Shown here: positions 1 to 28,300 of the stretch, in pieces | Position numbering within the stretch: position 1 is the first letter of the stretch | Layout: the number at the start of each line of letters is the position of its first letter | Assembly (NCBI GenBank): GCA_026261815.1 | Contig: JAMPIT010000230.1 | Location: 39,764,501 to 39,828,500 of the forward strand | Reading direction: 5' to 3' | DNA length: 64,000 nt | Source of the DNA: Monarcha castaneiventris obscurior | Taxonomy: Eukaryota; Chordata; Aves; Passeriformes; Monarchidae | The notes under the pieces: generated by a model | The model's input: the letters and a program-made list of their open reading frames with translations, nothing else | Told to the model about the DNA's origin: nothing | Databases searched by the model: none | Translations under genes and position numbers: made by a program

Positions 1-1371
1 TCTTCTACGGTCTTTCTGTTCCTTGGAATGGTAACTGTGAACAGCAGGAGGAAGACCAAGACCAAGAAAAACACCACTTTTTTTAACTATGGAAATTCAG
101 GTCATATAATGAATTTTGTTTTCTTTCACATGGCTTTAGTTTTTTGCTTGTCTTGTCCTTTATGCTTTTTTATGCTCCAAATATTCTCTTACTTGTATGT
201 AAGATTTTCTTGGAAAATAAGACAAAGAGTTGATAAACATGATTTTATGATTAACAATCCATGTTATGAATTAATGTAGCAATTTAATTTCTGTGAGCCA
301 GTTTTGAGGCTTATTATCTTACAATTAATTAACCAGAAAAAAATAGAAACATTTTTCTCTGTTACATGTACACATCAAACAAACAATAATTAACACTACA
401 GATGCATTCAGTGGAATTCGGGCATGATTAGTGGAATCGTTCCTTTTCCTTTTATTTTGTGAAGGTGCCAACACAGGAACATTTCCTTTTAAATGTGTTG
501 CTTGTAAGGTATTTAACACCCCTGCAGTGGGAGAACGCATTTTTTTGCTCTGCAGGTAAACATTGAAGTTCCAGCTTAGTGTTGCTAATTATGTGGCTGT
601 TTGAGTGATGCCTTTCACCACATTTTCTGTATAAAGGTTCTTGGGTCTGTCTGAAACAATTTGAAGTTGTTCAGTGCTAGTTTTGTTCAGCACCACTGCT
701 GTGTGCAATAACTGTTGCATTGTCTTTACTTTTGTGGCCTTGTTTTCCTGAAATTAGGAAGCCTTCAGAAGAATTGTCAGTTTCAAAAGTGCCACATCAA
801 TTTCTTTCATGCCTTTACATTATTAATGCAAATCTGACACAAATTCCACTGCTAACAGAATCTCTAGGATTAGCTTGAATTCCAGCTGCTGTAAATATGT
901 TTTTGGCTGTATCCATTAGTATTTTTTCTTTTTAAAAGCACAAATCTAATTTTAGTTTTGTCCAGGTGCAATCAGAGAAATTGTCACCTGCAAAAGAAAC
1001 TCTGCAGTCTATGTTGTCTTGATAGTATTTCTGTTTGCCCAATTTAACTAATAGTATGTTGTTACTCTCTGGATTAGAGTTTTGTTGGTATTTTAGCTTC
1101 TTACTTAGTGTATTTAGGGCAATCTCTATAGTTTAGTTTAGTATAGTATAGTATAGTATAGTATAGTTCTTATTCCTAAGGGGAAAAAAAAGTAATTTGT
1201 TTTTTATCTCCAGGAAATCAGACTCTTGTTTCCATGATGATAAATTGATGGGGTTGACATAGGTTTGTTGCTGTAATTTTTTTTCTGATTCTGGTCATTT
1301 TTTGTAGTTATTTGCTACCAGGGTTGTATTCCTGTGCTGCACCATTTCATACAACCTTCTTTTTTATTTAG
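1..1371 (+). other. ANO10 intron upstream of the first exon in the window
   Basis: AT-rich intron with many chance stops in all frames. It holds the GTATA microsatellite listed separately. The first 30 bases are followed by GGTAACTG, but no frame of them matches the ANO10 N-terminal domain, so I do not call an exon there. The last 40 bases form the acceptor with TTCTTTTTTATTTAG. Confidence 0.8.
1130..1167 (+). repeat. (GTATA)n pentanucleotide microsatellite
   Basis: Five perfect GTATA units at 1141-1165 preceded by degenerate GTTTA units. Likely length-variable. About 200 bp upstream of an ANO10 exon. Confidence 0.95.
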
Positions 1372-16909
<15,538 letters not shown>

Positions 16910-18809
16910 GTAAGTCTGCCTTCAGACAATGCATGTTGTAGCAAATAACACAAACACCAGTGAAAATGATAGCAGGAAGTAGACTTTCTTTCACATCTTA
17001 TGTTAGAAGGAAATTAAGATTTCCCTATCAAAGAAGTGTTTCAAAATCTTTCTTTTTGATTTCTTTCTCTTCTGTGTTTGCATTTACTGTGAATGCTGTT
17101 GCCATACTTTCCCATGCATTCCCAAGATACTGTGTATTTGTTGCTTCATGTATTTCAAGTATTTGGTAGGGCTATTTCAAGAAGCAAAATAATCACATTT
17201 TTGTGAACTCTTTATTTCTCTGCTTGGGTTGTGACCCCGGCATATCTTAAAGAGACTTCCTACATAATCTTTATGGACATATCCTGTAGGGCTTATCTGA
17301 AACAACTGTGTGTCATGACTGTAAATATTTGTGATTGTAACAGCATTTGGGTTTAATCTCCTCCTAATTCCATGTAGTAAGCACATCAGTGTCATTCCTT
17401 TTCAGACATGGAGGGATGACTGTGGGCATTTTACATAACTGAAATTGCAGGCCTTTGCCCTTATAAATCTTTGCTTCAGGGCTTTTTTGTATTGCATTGC
17501 CTTGACTTTTACCATTATTCTATTTTAGCTTTTAGGAACTGGATTACTTTTCTCATGGCAAAGGGTCTCAATTTGTGTGGTTACTAAAGTGCACCACCTT
17601 ACAGAGGTGCATGTGGAGCATATATTTCTTTGTTGTTCTTTTTACAGGTATTATGTGTTATGCAATGAATTATGAGCTTGCTTTGAGTTGTATTTTCCAA
17701 GACTTAAGGTTTGCAGAGTTAACTGTAAATACGAGTCATGTCAACTGGTTTGCTGAAGTTTGAGTCTACAGGCAGCCTGATGCACTCTTGTATTATGCAT
17801 GTGTGAACATTTGCATTAACCTCAGTGAGGTGTTTTCATATAAAACTGATTTAGCAAATTAAATGTAATGTCATCACTAGACAACATATCTGGAGAGATG
17901 ATATTGTGAAAACTGGATGAGTAAATGTAAGCAGTATGGATTTCTGGCAGCTTAGAGATGGGGCTGTTTTTGCCTTTGCTTGCTTTGTGTTTTCCTTTTA
18001 TCTGTTTAAATGTGAAGCTGGCTATTTGACCTCTAGGCAGACCTCTGTTTCTTGGTAGACCAAAGGAGAATACCAGCATTTTTATCTAAATTTAAATTCT
18101 GCTTATACGCAACCCTTTAGGGAACAGGAATTGCAGCATAATAATTAGGTATCTCTTGGAAGTCTTGAACAGTGTGTCTCAAATACTGCTGTGGAAAGGG
18201 AGGTTCAGAAAACAAAGGGAAGAAAGTTTGGAGGGAAAAGGTAAATTAGCACTGAGGGAAGGAGAGGGGAAAAATGTTATCTTAGGTATAGCAGCAACTT
18301 TGGGGAAGACTACCAATCTATAATTAACGTAGTAGGAAAGGACTGTTGGAGGCTAATGCTGGATGAGCCAGAGGAAATGAAAGGTAATCATTTGGTTAAA
18401 GAAAAGTCAACTTTTCTCTAATTATTCTGCTTCATTAAAAAAACCCAAAACAACCAAACAACAAAACTACAACCATAATGCACTGGTCAGAAAAGGTCTA
18501 TTTTAAAAAGTTTTAATTAAAACTTTATGCTTGATGATTTTAAATATGCTAGTCTGATTTTTATTTTTTTGTGGTTGATTTTCTGTGATTATCAGCTATT
18601 TATTGTCTGAGAAAAAACAGATACAAAACCAACATGTGGGTATATTTCTGGAGGATAACAAGTCATGTGATTTTTTTGGAACGTTGTTGGTTATAAACAG
18701 TTCCAAAACTACTCAATGTGAAATGTAAGACTTTTGCAGTCTCCATAAGCAGACTCTTTTAGTACATTTTAAACAGTATTTAATGACTTCATAGGTGTGG
18801 GGTTTCAGG

Positions 18810-18832
18810 GTTTGTTTGTTTGTTTGTTTGTA
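18810..18832 (+). repeat. (GTTT)n microsatellite
   Basis: Five consecutive GTTT units after GGTTTCAG. Confidence 0.95.
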
Positions 18833-19528
18833 GTCTTTTAAAGAGATGAAGAATAGTTCAGGTCATACAGTACTGCAAAAAGTTTCATAGCACAAATTTT
18901 GAACTTTCTAGAGTCCAAAGGAGTTCTCCAAAGTGAAACACATTCTAAGCTGAAATTTAATTTTAAAAAACTATATGAAAATGAACACAGCAACTATGAG
19001 TTTTATTTCTGTTGAAAATTGTTTCAATTGTGTTGACAGCTAAACGTTCTTAGTTACAGAAATTTTTTTATCAGAGGTTCTGTTGTACATATTTCAGGTT
19101 AAAACATTGATTATAAAAGGTTGAAAGAAAGGAGGATTACTGAATGCTGTAGGACTAGCAGCAGTATAGATTTATGTTAACTTCAAGACATGGGGATGTT
19201 TTTGCTTTGCTTCCTCTGTATTTACTCCTGTCTTATCTGTTACACTGGGACTTTCTTTTATCTGGTGCCTGATGAAACAGATGAGGGAGTTGATGTGGGA
19301 GAAGCTGACCCAGTTCACTAGGGAGCAGGGCAGAACAGCTGTGTGTGGAAGACATGCAGTAGTGCTGTGGTTGGTTTGTGCTGGATTAAATTTGTGGGAC
19401 TTCTGCACCACTGAGCCTTTCTACTTTAAGTATCAGTCTACAGAAGGATCTCTGAACTATGAAAGGAGCACAAATCTCATGTATTGGCAGTATTCCTCTG
19501 TGTACCTCTATGCTATTTATTAATGATT

Positions 19529-19605
19529 AAACTCTGTGTTTCAGTTGCAAAGAAATATTCAGGAACAGAAACTCTGCATTTCAGTTCTAAAGAAATATTC
19601 AGGTC
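19529..19605 (+). repeat. About 40-bp imperfect tandem duplication
   Basis: AAACTCTG-G-TTTCAGTT followed by AAAGAAATATTCAGG occurs twice, at about 19529 and about 19569, with a few substitutions. The perfect inverted repeat at 19637-19693 follows 30 bp downstream. Confidence 0.9.
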
Positions 19606-19636
19606 AGAATATATAACATTAAACTTCTAGGACAAA

Positions 19637-19693
19637 CCTGACACATCTGAAGTACATCAGTGTCAAGGTAGAAAAAAATTCAGATGTGTCAGG
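19637..19693. repeat. Perfect 14-bp inverted repeat with 29-bp loop
   Basis: Arms CCTGACACATCTGA (19637-19650) and TCAGATGTGTCAGG (19680-19693). The stem does not extend clearly beyond 14 bp and the loop is A-rich. No MITE or RNA family recognised. Confidence 0.9.
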
Positions 19694-20069
19694 CTGTTGA
19701 TAGAAAAGTGGTTTAGATCAGCTAGTAGAGATTCAGAAAAACATGATGCAGGTGAGTTATTTTATTTTCTGATGTTTGCTGCAGGTGAGGATGAGCATTT
19801 TACAGTGTGTTTATGCTATTTTGACAGCATCTTGGCAGGCAGCTTGAGAATGTTAAGAAAGAAATTTCTTTGAGTTGGCTATGTGCTTTTTCACATGTTC
19901 TATTGATGGGGTAACCTACTTAAATCTTAGCTGTCTTTAAGTATTTTAATCAGTTTTAAGTAACTGAGACTCCAGTTGGGTATTTATATATGTTTGATGC
20001 AAAACTAAACAGAAAAGCACTGTTGCTGTCAAAGCCAAGCATGGGTATTAGCGATGTCCTGATTTTTTC

Positions 20070-20084
20070 TTTTTTTTTTTTTTT
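20070..20084 (+). repeat. T15 homopolymer
   Basis: Fifteen consecutive T followed by CAAAAAA, so the two runs can pair as a small hairpin. Confidence 0.9.
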
Positions 20085-22529
20085 CAAAAAATGCTAGTGT
20101 TTTTTAATAATAATACTAATACTCTTCAAATGGAGACAGTTTATATGGCAACATTTAACAACCCCCCGCTGAAATAACAAAGAACTGTGTGTGATACTGT
20201 AAGCATTCTGTACCCAGCCCCTACCAATTCATGCAAAATATTTTCTTTTTCATTAACAACTCTTAACTCTAATACTACCTACATTTTTGATAGGTATATG
20301 TATAGTGTGAGCAATGTAAATGCTAACTAGAATACCACAGAATAAAATATTAACAATATCGAAATAATGGCAAGCATTAAACTAGTATAGTAATATTTTT
20401 TGAAGTACTAAACCAGTGATTTTTTTTTTGAACAGCTGACCTATTTTCATCAATTCAACATCTGCTTCCATGGCAACATGATTTGAACCAGGAGCAGAAT
20501 GATGAAACTCCCCTCTTTTACTTATGGATGGGTGCTAACTGAGTGCAGCCAGTGCAGTTTTCAAACAAAAAGAAGTAGTTGAATACCCTTAAAACAGGAA
20601 ACAATAAATCCTTATTAACATAATTTTAAAATAGCTGTATCACATAGTGTGTTTAGTTATTCAGACTTCACCGTAGACACACAATTCTAGTGTGAATTCA
20701 GGTACAAATTAGGACATTCCAAGCACGTGTCTGTGCTTGTGTGAAACTGTTCCAAATCACTTCTGACTGCCTACACTGATTTGAACCATAAAAAAAAGGA
20801 ATAGCTCTGAAGAAACTTGGTGAATAGTTAGGGAAGTAGGTTAAAACAAGTGTAACCTTAATTCTGCAGTGCTTTTTAAAATTTTTCTTGCAGAAATTGT
20901 TGACCAAGAGTTTTGTTCCTGATGACTGTTTCTTTTTAATGTGGACTCTGATAAATTTAAGAAATGCTAATTAAATCAATGTTGGGACTACTCTGAAAGT
21001 TGAGTTCAAGAAATCAGTTGTATGTACAACTCTTAAGCAGTGATTTTTGCTTTTAACAGTACATCAGTGGTGGTGTTTTGAAGCAGTAGCTGTGAAGTAC
21101 AGCTCATCATGAATGTGTCCTAGCCTTCAAAAGCAGCTCATGTATCCAGCCCTGAAGTGTCTGCTAACTAATGGGAAGCTTTTTTGCAGAAGTGCACTTA
21201 GCCTGGATGTTCTATGTTACATTGAGGCATTCGGGAATTAGCTTGGAAATACTAAGTAGTAATGAAGGTCCTTCTTGATAATGGTAATATAAAATCTGAC
21301 ATTACATCTAGAAGTGTGATTTTGGGAAGAATGTAATCAGCTCTGCTATAGATAAAAATGAGGACCTTTGCATAGAGACATGGCTGGTGTATTTGTAGTA
21401 AACATAGCATAAACAGTTGGTCTGTGTTGATTTAATTTCATGGTGTCGTCATAAGGACATAGATCTTCATGAGCATCATAGCAAAACCTATACTGAAAAG
21501 CCACTTCTGTAAGAAGTATGGAGTGGAATAAAGTAATCCTTTCTTAAGCTTTGTTTTTTCTGGGTGAGAGGGAGCTGATGGTCCATTTATAAATGGCTGG
21601 AAAGCAGGAATCATAGCATGTCAATAAAGCTGATCAAAAAGCAAAGTGATTGAGAGTTGCCTGGTAGACAACGTTTCTTTAGAATTCCATTTTATTAAGT
21701 GTATTTTTTCATCAAAGGCCTCCTGGTACAGAGTAAAGCTCTTTGATCTTCTGCTGAATAATCTTGTTGTAATGGTCCCAACACTCAGTCAGCTCAACAG
21801 TAAGCTTGACAGTTTTTTCTGAAATGATGTGCCAACTGGGAAAAACTACCAGAGTCAAGCAGTTTGAATTCTAGTAGATGATAAGGTATATTTATCATCT
21901 AGTTCTAGTCATCATTGTACTTTGCATTCTACACAAACTTGAAAATTAGTGAACATTTCATCCTGAGTGCAGTTGAGGAGCTTTTGAATCTACTTTCTGA
22001 GCAAAAGCAATTTTAGGTGGATTGTTATGTCAAAATTGAAGTATTTTCCCTTTTTTTTTTCCCCTTTAAAATTTCTTAAATGTTTTGCAACAGATTTCAG
22101 TGCAATCTGTTTTCTCCCAATAAAGCTGGGTAATACTGTTTTTTACAAAACAGTTCTAGTTGAATTATTTTCTGGCAATAATGTACATGACTCCATTCTG
22201 GCTGGCTGGAAATGAGGCATGGTCCTGCATGGTGTAGCATTCTGCATGTGTGAAGCAAGTAGCTTTGTTCATGTACAACTCATGAGTTTGGGATTTAGAA
22301 GATATGCTAAATATACATTTATGTAAGGGCCAATTTTAGTAGAAAAGGAACTGGGGAAAAATGCAGAAAAATAGGCTGCATCACGTGTACTTACTACATA
22401 TAAATCCTTTGATACTGGTGGATTTATAGAAGTGCGAAGATTGAAGCACAGTAGGTGTGGATGAAGTGGTGTTTTTGCTAAATTATTTCTGTGTTGTTGC
22501 CAGGCACTAGTGTAGCATATAGGAGCTAC

Positions 22530-23050
22530 AGAGTTTCACATATGGGATCAAAGAGCAGTGTATGTTGGAAGGGACCTCTGGAGATTATTTGCCCAAGCCT
22601 TCTGCTGAAAGCAGAACCCTGGATTGAGTTCTCCATGTCCGTACCAAGATAAGCTAAGACTTGAATGCTTCCAGTGAGGGGAAGTCCACCACTTTGCTTG
22701 GAACACTTCCAGTGAGGGAAAGTCAACCAGGGCAGCCTGGTCCACTGCTTAATTGTTCTCCTGGCAAATAATTGGGGTCTTTTCTTACGGGAAGAAAAAA
22801 AATTCTCTGGTGCAAGTTGGTAGCTCATGATGTCTTGTTCTTTTGCTGTGCATCTTTGTGAAGAGGGTACCTCCCTCTTCTTGAAAACTACCTGCTAGGC
22901 ACTGGAAGAATGTGATTAGAGCTCACTCACCCTCCCAAGCCTTCTCTTACCTGAGTGTAACAAACTGAGTTTCTTCAATCTGTGTTCATATGTCAGGTTC
23001 TTCAACTCTGTACATGGCTCTCCAGAAGGCCCCCTCCAACTTTTCAGTCT
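22530..23050 (-). mobile_element. CR1 LINE fragment, antisense
   Basis: Reverse complement of a CR1 3' region. Recognised from TTGGAAGGGACCTCTGGAGATTATTTG at the CR1 3' end, GGGCAGCCTGGTCCA, and CATGGCTCTCCAGAAGGCCC further into the element. A segment containing CTTCCAGTGAGGG-AAGTC-ACCA occurs twice, at 22669 and 22707, an internal 38-bp step duplication. Very old, 5'-truncated and not coding. Confidence 0.85.
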
Positions 23051-23072
23051 CTGCTTTCCAAGTTGCCAGTGC

Positions 23073-23100
23073 CATTAAAAAAAAAAAAGTGCTTTTAATG
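23073..23100. repeat. A12 run inside a short inverted repeat
   Basis: CATTAAAA at 23073-23080 and TTTTAATG at 23093-23100 are inverted copies around a run of 12 A. It sits about 25 bp beyond the end of the antisense CR1. Confidence 0.85.
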
Positions 23101-25203
23101 TATGCTTATTACCTTATGTCTTTCTGCTAACTGCAGTGTGTATTCTTTCTCTTGTCTTCAATCTATTTGCTCTTTAATCAGAGAAAATAATTTCTGGGAG
23201 TGTTAGGCAACTCTTTTAGCTTTCTTACTGCTGATTTTTTTTTTGTCTACAGGCTTGAGGTATCTCTCTTTCCATATGTTAATTCTTTTCTATGGTAATG
23301 TGGTTTTTCCATACTGACATACATGCATGCATATATACTACATTTATAACCTGAGTAGTTTGTCCGTTTTCAGGTATAACTGCAAAGGAGAGTCCTTAGT
23401 GGTAAATATTTGATGTGTGGTTTCAATTTCTTCCTAATAGTTAAATGTATATGAAAAAAAGTTTGATTATATACCTGTAATGAGTAAATATTAATTAGGC
23501 GGTTACATATAAATCTGTTTTTCAAAAATGTTTCATGGTAAGGTACAAACCTTACTGTCAGCTTTACAGTTCATTTTTTGGAAAATATTTGGCAATTTTA
23601 TTCCTCTAGTATTTTATTTCAATGAAACAGATATCCTAGCTAAGGCCTATCTATGTTTGCATTTGTGGTGGAAATGGGAAAACATAGGAAAATAGGAAAA
23701 TGGAAAAATGCACTTCATGCAAATTGTGTAATTATTTGGTTCATTGTTGTATACATACATAAAATAATTCTGCAGCCTTACTAATTCTGAATATTAGAAA
23801 AGGTTAATCCAAAACACTAGTGATTTCAATTAACATGTTGTTTCTGTTCTAGAATACCTCTACCTCTATGCCAACATTTACTTAATAAATACATATACAT
23901 AAAAAATCATATCTAAAAGTCCTCCTTTAAAAATCTAATATGTATGTTTATATTTTTAATACAATACAAAATAATAATTTGATTTTTTTTTATTCTCTGC
24001 CAGACAAGTAACCCACTGCAATTTGGTTTATTCCTAGGATTGAAATTGTGTGACATAAAAATAGTTTGCTATTTTAACTTCAAGATGAAACCCTGGCAAA
24101 AATTCCCAGTAGTTGCTGAATAGCCTTGGTGTAAGACTTAATGAAAGCTTCTAAAGCTATAAAGACTTACATAAAGCCTATAAGACTAACTCCAAAGACT
24201 TAACAAATTCTACTGCTTCTTTATTTTACTCTTTGGCGATATTTTAAGAGTAAAAATGAACTCAAATATCAGTGCATTTTATGTTCATATTACTTTGCAC
24301 AATATTCTTGAAATTGTAGGTTTTAATATGAAGTGAAGAAATACTTTAGCTAAGTTATTCTTCTGAGTTACAGGAACAGATTGTTCTCAGGGGTTTTTTT
24401 TTTCTCACCTTTCAGACGTGGGGAAAGATTTATGCATTTGTCTGTATAAAATTTTCTAAATGTTTGCTGCTTCAAGAAGCCTCCTGGAACCATATCAGTG
24501 AGGTTAAAAAGAAATGCCAGTTTTGCTGGTTGAACATTGCTGCAGATTATGTCTATTTGCAAAATCAGAATTTATCACAGATCTTTGTATTGCCATCTAC
24601 TGGTTCTTTTGGGATATTCTTTCTGCTTTGGTGTTGATGTTTTGGTTACTTTGAATAATAAAGCTTAATGCCAAAAGCCTGTCAGAATGAAAACAAACAC
24701 TAAAAAATTCAAAGATCCAAGTGATTTGTGTTCCATAGCTTTCTGCTAGTATAGAAATGAAAATACATGTTAACATTTACGCTTAAATAGTCCAGTGGAT
24801 TTTTGAAAGTCTTAGAGCTTAAAACAATATTTTCCCATTTTCCTATTTGTGAGTAATTTTCATTTGTTCCTCCTTATTTTCTGTTGTTTACTCAAACCCT
24901 TCCATTTTCAGGTTCTCGATTTGCTATGTTCAAAATTGAAAAATAATCACACAGATGAACAAATTGTGCTCTTCAAACCATGTACAAACACTGAAATGTG
25001 TTAAATATGTGGGCATGTATAGTAATGTGTAGGACAGCAAGAAACCAAGGTATTGCATCAGGTTTTTCAACCCTGATAGCTGGAATGTGTTGGTGTATTT
25101 TACTGCTGTCTGCCCCAACTGGAGCATTTTGACAGTAATGTTCATTCCTTGCTGACACAATTCAGAATGTGATTTTTATCTTTAAAGAAGACAGTGTGCA
25201 AAG

Positions 25204-25385
25204 GATGGCTGAGCTAGGTCAGACCAGGGGTCTTTATAGGCCAGGATCCTTTCTGTGGCCGAGGCCAAGGGAAGAGTAAATTAGTACAGCCAGCTACATA
25301 GTCATGCTCTTTCAAAATTAATTCCCAGAATCTGATTATTTGCGGTGCAACCTGTCTCATAACTGAAAATGATCTGTCCTGAGCT
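25204..25385. repeat. Ancient interspersed repeat, probably CR1-related
   Basis: The stretch starting with GGCTGAGCTAGGTCAGACCA, followed by GGCCAGGATCCT, CTGTGGCCGAGGCCAAGGGAAGAGTA and, further on, ATTTGCGGTGCAACCTG, follows the order of a repeat that is common in bird and reptile genomes. I know its sequence pattern from memory but not its exact family name. Highly diverged. Orientation is left open. Confidence 0.5.
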
Positions 25386-28300
25386 GCCAGTGAAAGTGTG
25401 CAATGCTTTTATACAATGGGGTACCTACTTTTTCAAAAGAATTTGAATTATACTCTAGTAAAATGCTACTTAAGCAACTAATGTTAATATGCTCTTGGCA
25501 TCATAAGTAATTACCATACATATTGGTTCTACCCTGGATTTTCCTAGCTTTTCTCTGTGCTTTTTTTCAGTTGTCTTTTCTGTCTAAGAAGCATTTTTAA
25601 TTCTTAAGTTGAATTCTGCCAGTGTGGTTGTGACGTTATAGTGAAGGTTAAGAGCACAAGAAGCCTTCTCAGTGTGAGAAAACCTTGGAGGTGTCTTAAT
25701 AGGAACAATGATAGCCAAAAGAGGATACTCTCTTCTTGCTGTCAGCTGGGTGGTGGTAGGAGCAGGGAGCTACAAAAGTATCAGGTGCTAGGTAGCTGAA
25801 AGACCTGAACTTTCCAGAAGGGTCATGTCAGGTATCCTTCAGTAGGAAGCAGAATTGGGTGTGTCTGAGACGGTGCCATTCCTCATGAATTACCATTATC
25901 TGGTAGATACTGCTGTATTCTTATTAGGAAGGTTGGATGGGGGAGATACTTTAGGAAGAGAGCACATTTCTTAACTATGCTAATAAGTGCTTCAGAAGTG
26001 TCAGCCTGGAAGAACAGCAGGAGAAGACCGAGTAAGAATATTTTTTTTTTCTGTTTCTTCTGGGATTGTGCAAGGATGCCAGAATGACAAAACTTCAAAA
26101 GGGAGGATGAATAGAGAACAGATCTTTGGAGACAATTACAAGACATTTTAAAGAACTCTGTAAGAATCAGACTTTTAGATCTCTTTAAAACTCACTTAGC
26201 TTAATATTTTCCACAAAGAAGTTTCCTTTAATGTGTAAATATTTCCAGCTCGAGCCTGAATACACTGAATACACTTCCTTCCTGGCAGTTGGAAGTTGAA
26301 TGTCCAGACAAAAGCCAAGTTAATACTTATTAATATTAATTGTTTACTTTCCACTTGATTAGGATTAGTAATTGTTTAACGACAAGACAGAGTATGAGCA
26401 TTCAAAGCCTTCTTGCTTCACAGCCATTTCAAGACTGGCTTAGCATTTCATGAAGGCGAATTGTTTTGTTTTGTAAATAATGTATTAGTTTATTCTGTTA
26501 AATTATTTAAATAATTTTCTGCAAATGCACTATCCGTAGCTGCCAGCATGAGCCTGAATAATGGCTTTTCCTAGGAATCTCTGAATAGGTAGAGCTATAG
26601 GGCTCTACCATATATCCAATTATCTCTGATGCAGTTTGCAGCAGTATTACTTTGTATTGTTCTTACTAGGAGTATTCCTTTTTAGGGACTGCAATGTTTT
26701 TCCAGTCTCCGAAATTTTTTATGATTTCTTTGTCTAACATGGTGTGTTTTGGTTGATTTGTTTGGTTTTTAAACTGTGTGCAGTGTTGGACAATAAATAC
26801 ACTGTCATTTGTATCCTCAGATGATTGAGAGTGAAAATGAGTGGCTCTGAGCAGGTAGGGTAGAAAATGCAGAGTTTGCAGCTGCAGCTGGAAAAGAGAT
26901 GGAGAATAGGAAATATGTAAAACTGACTATAAATAGCAGGAGAAAGCCAGTCAAACGTGTTGGAGGCTCTCTGTGGTTTATTAGATAAAAACACCTCCTT
27001 ACAGAATGAGTCTTGGTGATGTAGTATTGTTGCTCACATTTTTCCGGTTAAAAAATTGGAGAAGAATTCACTTTTATTAAAATTTTTTGCAGTAACTTTC
27101 AATGTTCTGGTTTGGAGTGCTAAACCTTCTGGATCAGCTTTGGTATTCATGCTGTTGACTTCATTACATACCTGCTCAGTGTTATTGGAAACTTGCAGCA
27201 TGAGTTCTAAAGACTTTTATTTAAAAAGGAGTGAAATTTGTTGCTATAGTTTTTACCTTCCCAACCCTTTTTTAAAAAAAGCTCTGAAGCATCATGGGCA
27301 TTGTAAAATCTGGATTTATGAAATTTTTTTTCTTTTGCTTTGTTTTGTTTTTTAAATGCCACCTGGCACACCTAAATGAAAACTGATTTTGGATCTCAAA
27401 TTGCGCAAGAAAATGCGGTAATGGATTGAAAGGCTGTAGTAGAGAGTTTTTGGGGGTTTTTAATAGTCTTCGTAAAAACGTTTTATTAAATGCAGGCTGA
27501 AGATGGTTGTGAGTCATGCTGGAAAGCAAATGTCAAAAGAACTGGGGCTTAATTACTCCATTTGTGCACTGGATTTTTATCTTACACTGGAAGAAAGTGT
27601 CAATCCAGATTTTAACTCTTCTGTTCAGAAGAAATTAGTGAAATGATACATAATTTTCAAAGGGTTTTTTCATTTATTGTGGCAGTGTGCAAGCTGTGAG
27701 GCGTGTCCTGGTTTTTTTCATGCTTTGAACAGTCCTTTTGAGGTTATGGGAGATTCCTCATGTTTGCCTGTAATCAGCTAAATCTCTACACTGAACAACA
27801 CAAAGGAGATACAGATAGATGCTGCTGAGAATTCATAAACCATAACATGTTTGATCAAGGTTAGTTTTAGTCAGAGGATTTGTTGTGGGATGAAAACGGT
27901 GTGTGTATGTGCCTGTTGCAGGGATTATGGATAAGTCAATGTCAAATATAAGAGTTTCTTATATTAAACTTGCAATATAGTTTGTGATGCAGTTTGTCTG
28001 CATCTCAGTGTATTTTCTGTTTTTTTTTAGAAGTTCATAACCACTGAAAAATCTGAGACAAACTTGTTTTAGAATCCATTGAAATGGAAATAAATAGTTT
28101 ATTACAGGAAATGTTTAGATTTTTGCTTTTATAGCTTAGCAAATAAAGTTATTGAATTCAAATACTTTTTTTGTTCTTCTAGCTTCTAAGAGGCTTTGTT
28201 TAAGAAAAAAGATTATATACCAAGAGTGGTTTGTAACAGACAAATTGTTAGTGCATCTTGAATTATAGTATGTTGAAAACACCTGGGAGTACCAGTCCAC

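Larger units (their letters stand above)
16910..22529. other. Intron stretch without genes
   Basis: AT-rich. Apart from the GTTT microsatellite, the tandem duplication, the inverted repeat and the T15 run, I see nothing. An A-rich tract with CCCAAAACAACC lies at about 18436-18472. Confidence 0.7.

Noticed and set aside
1..30. Possible exon end before GGTAACTG at the window start
   Set aside because: None of the three frames matches the ANO10 N-terminal domain and the donor GTAACT is weak.
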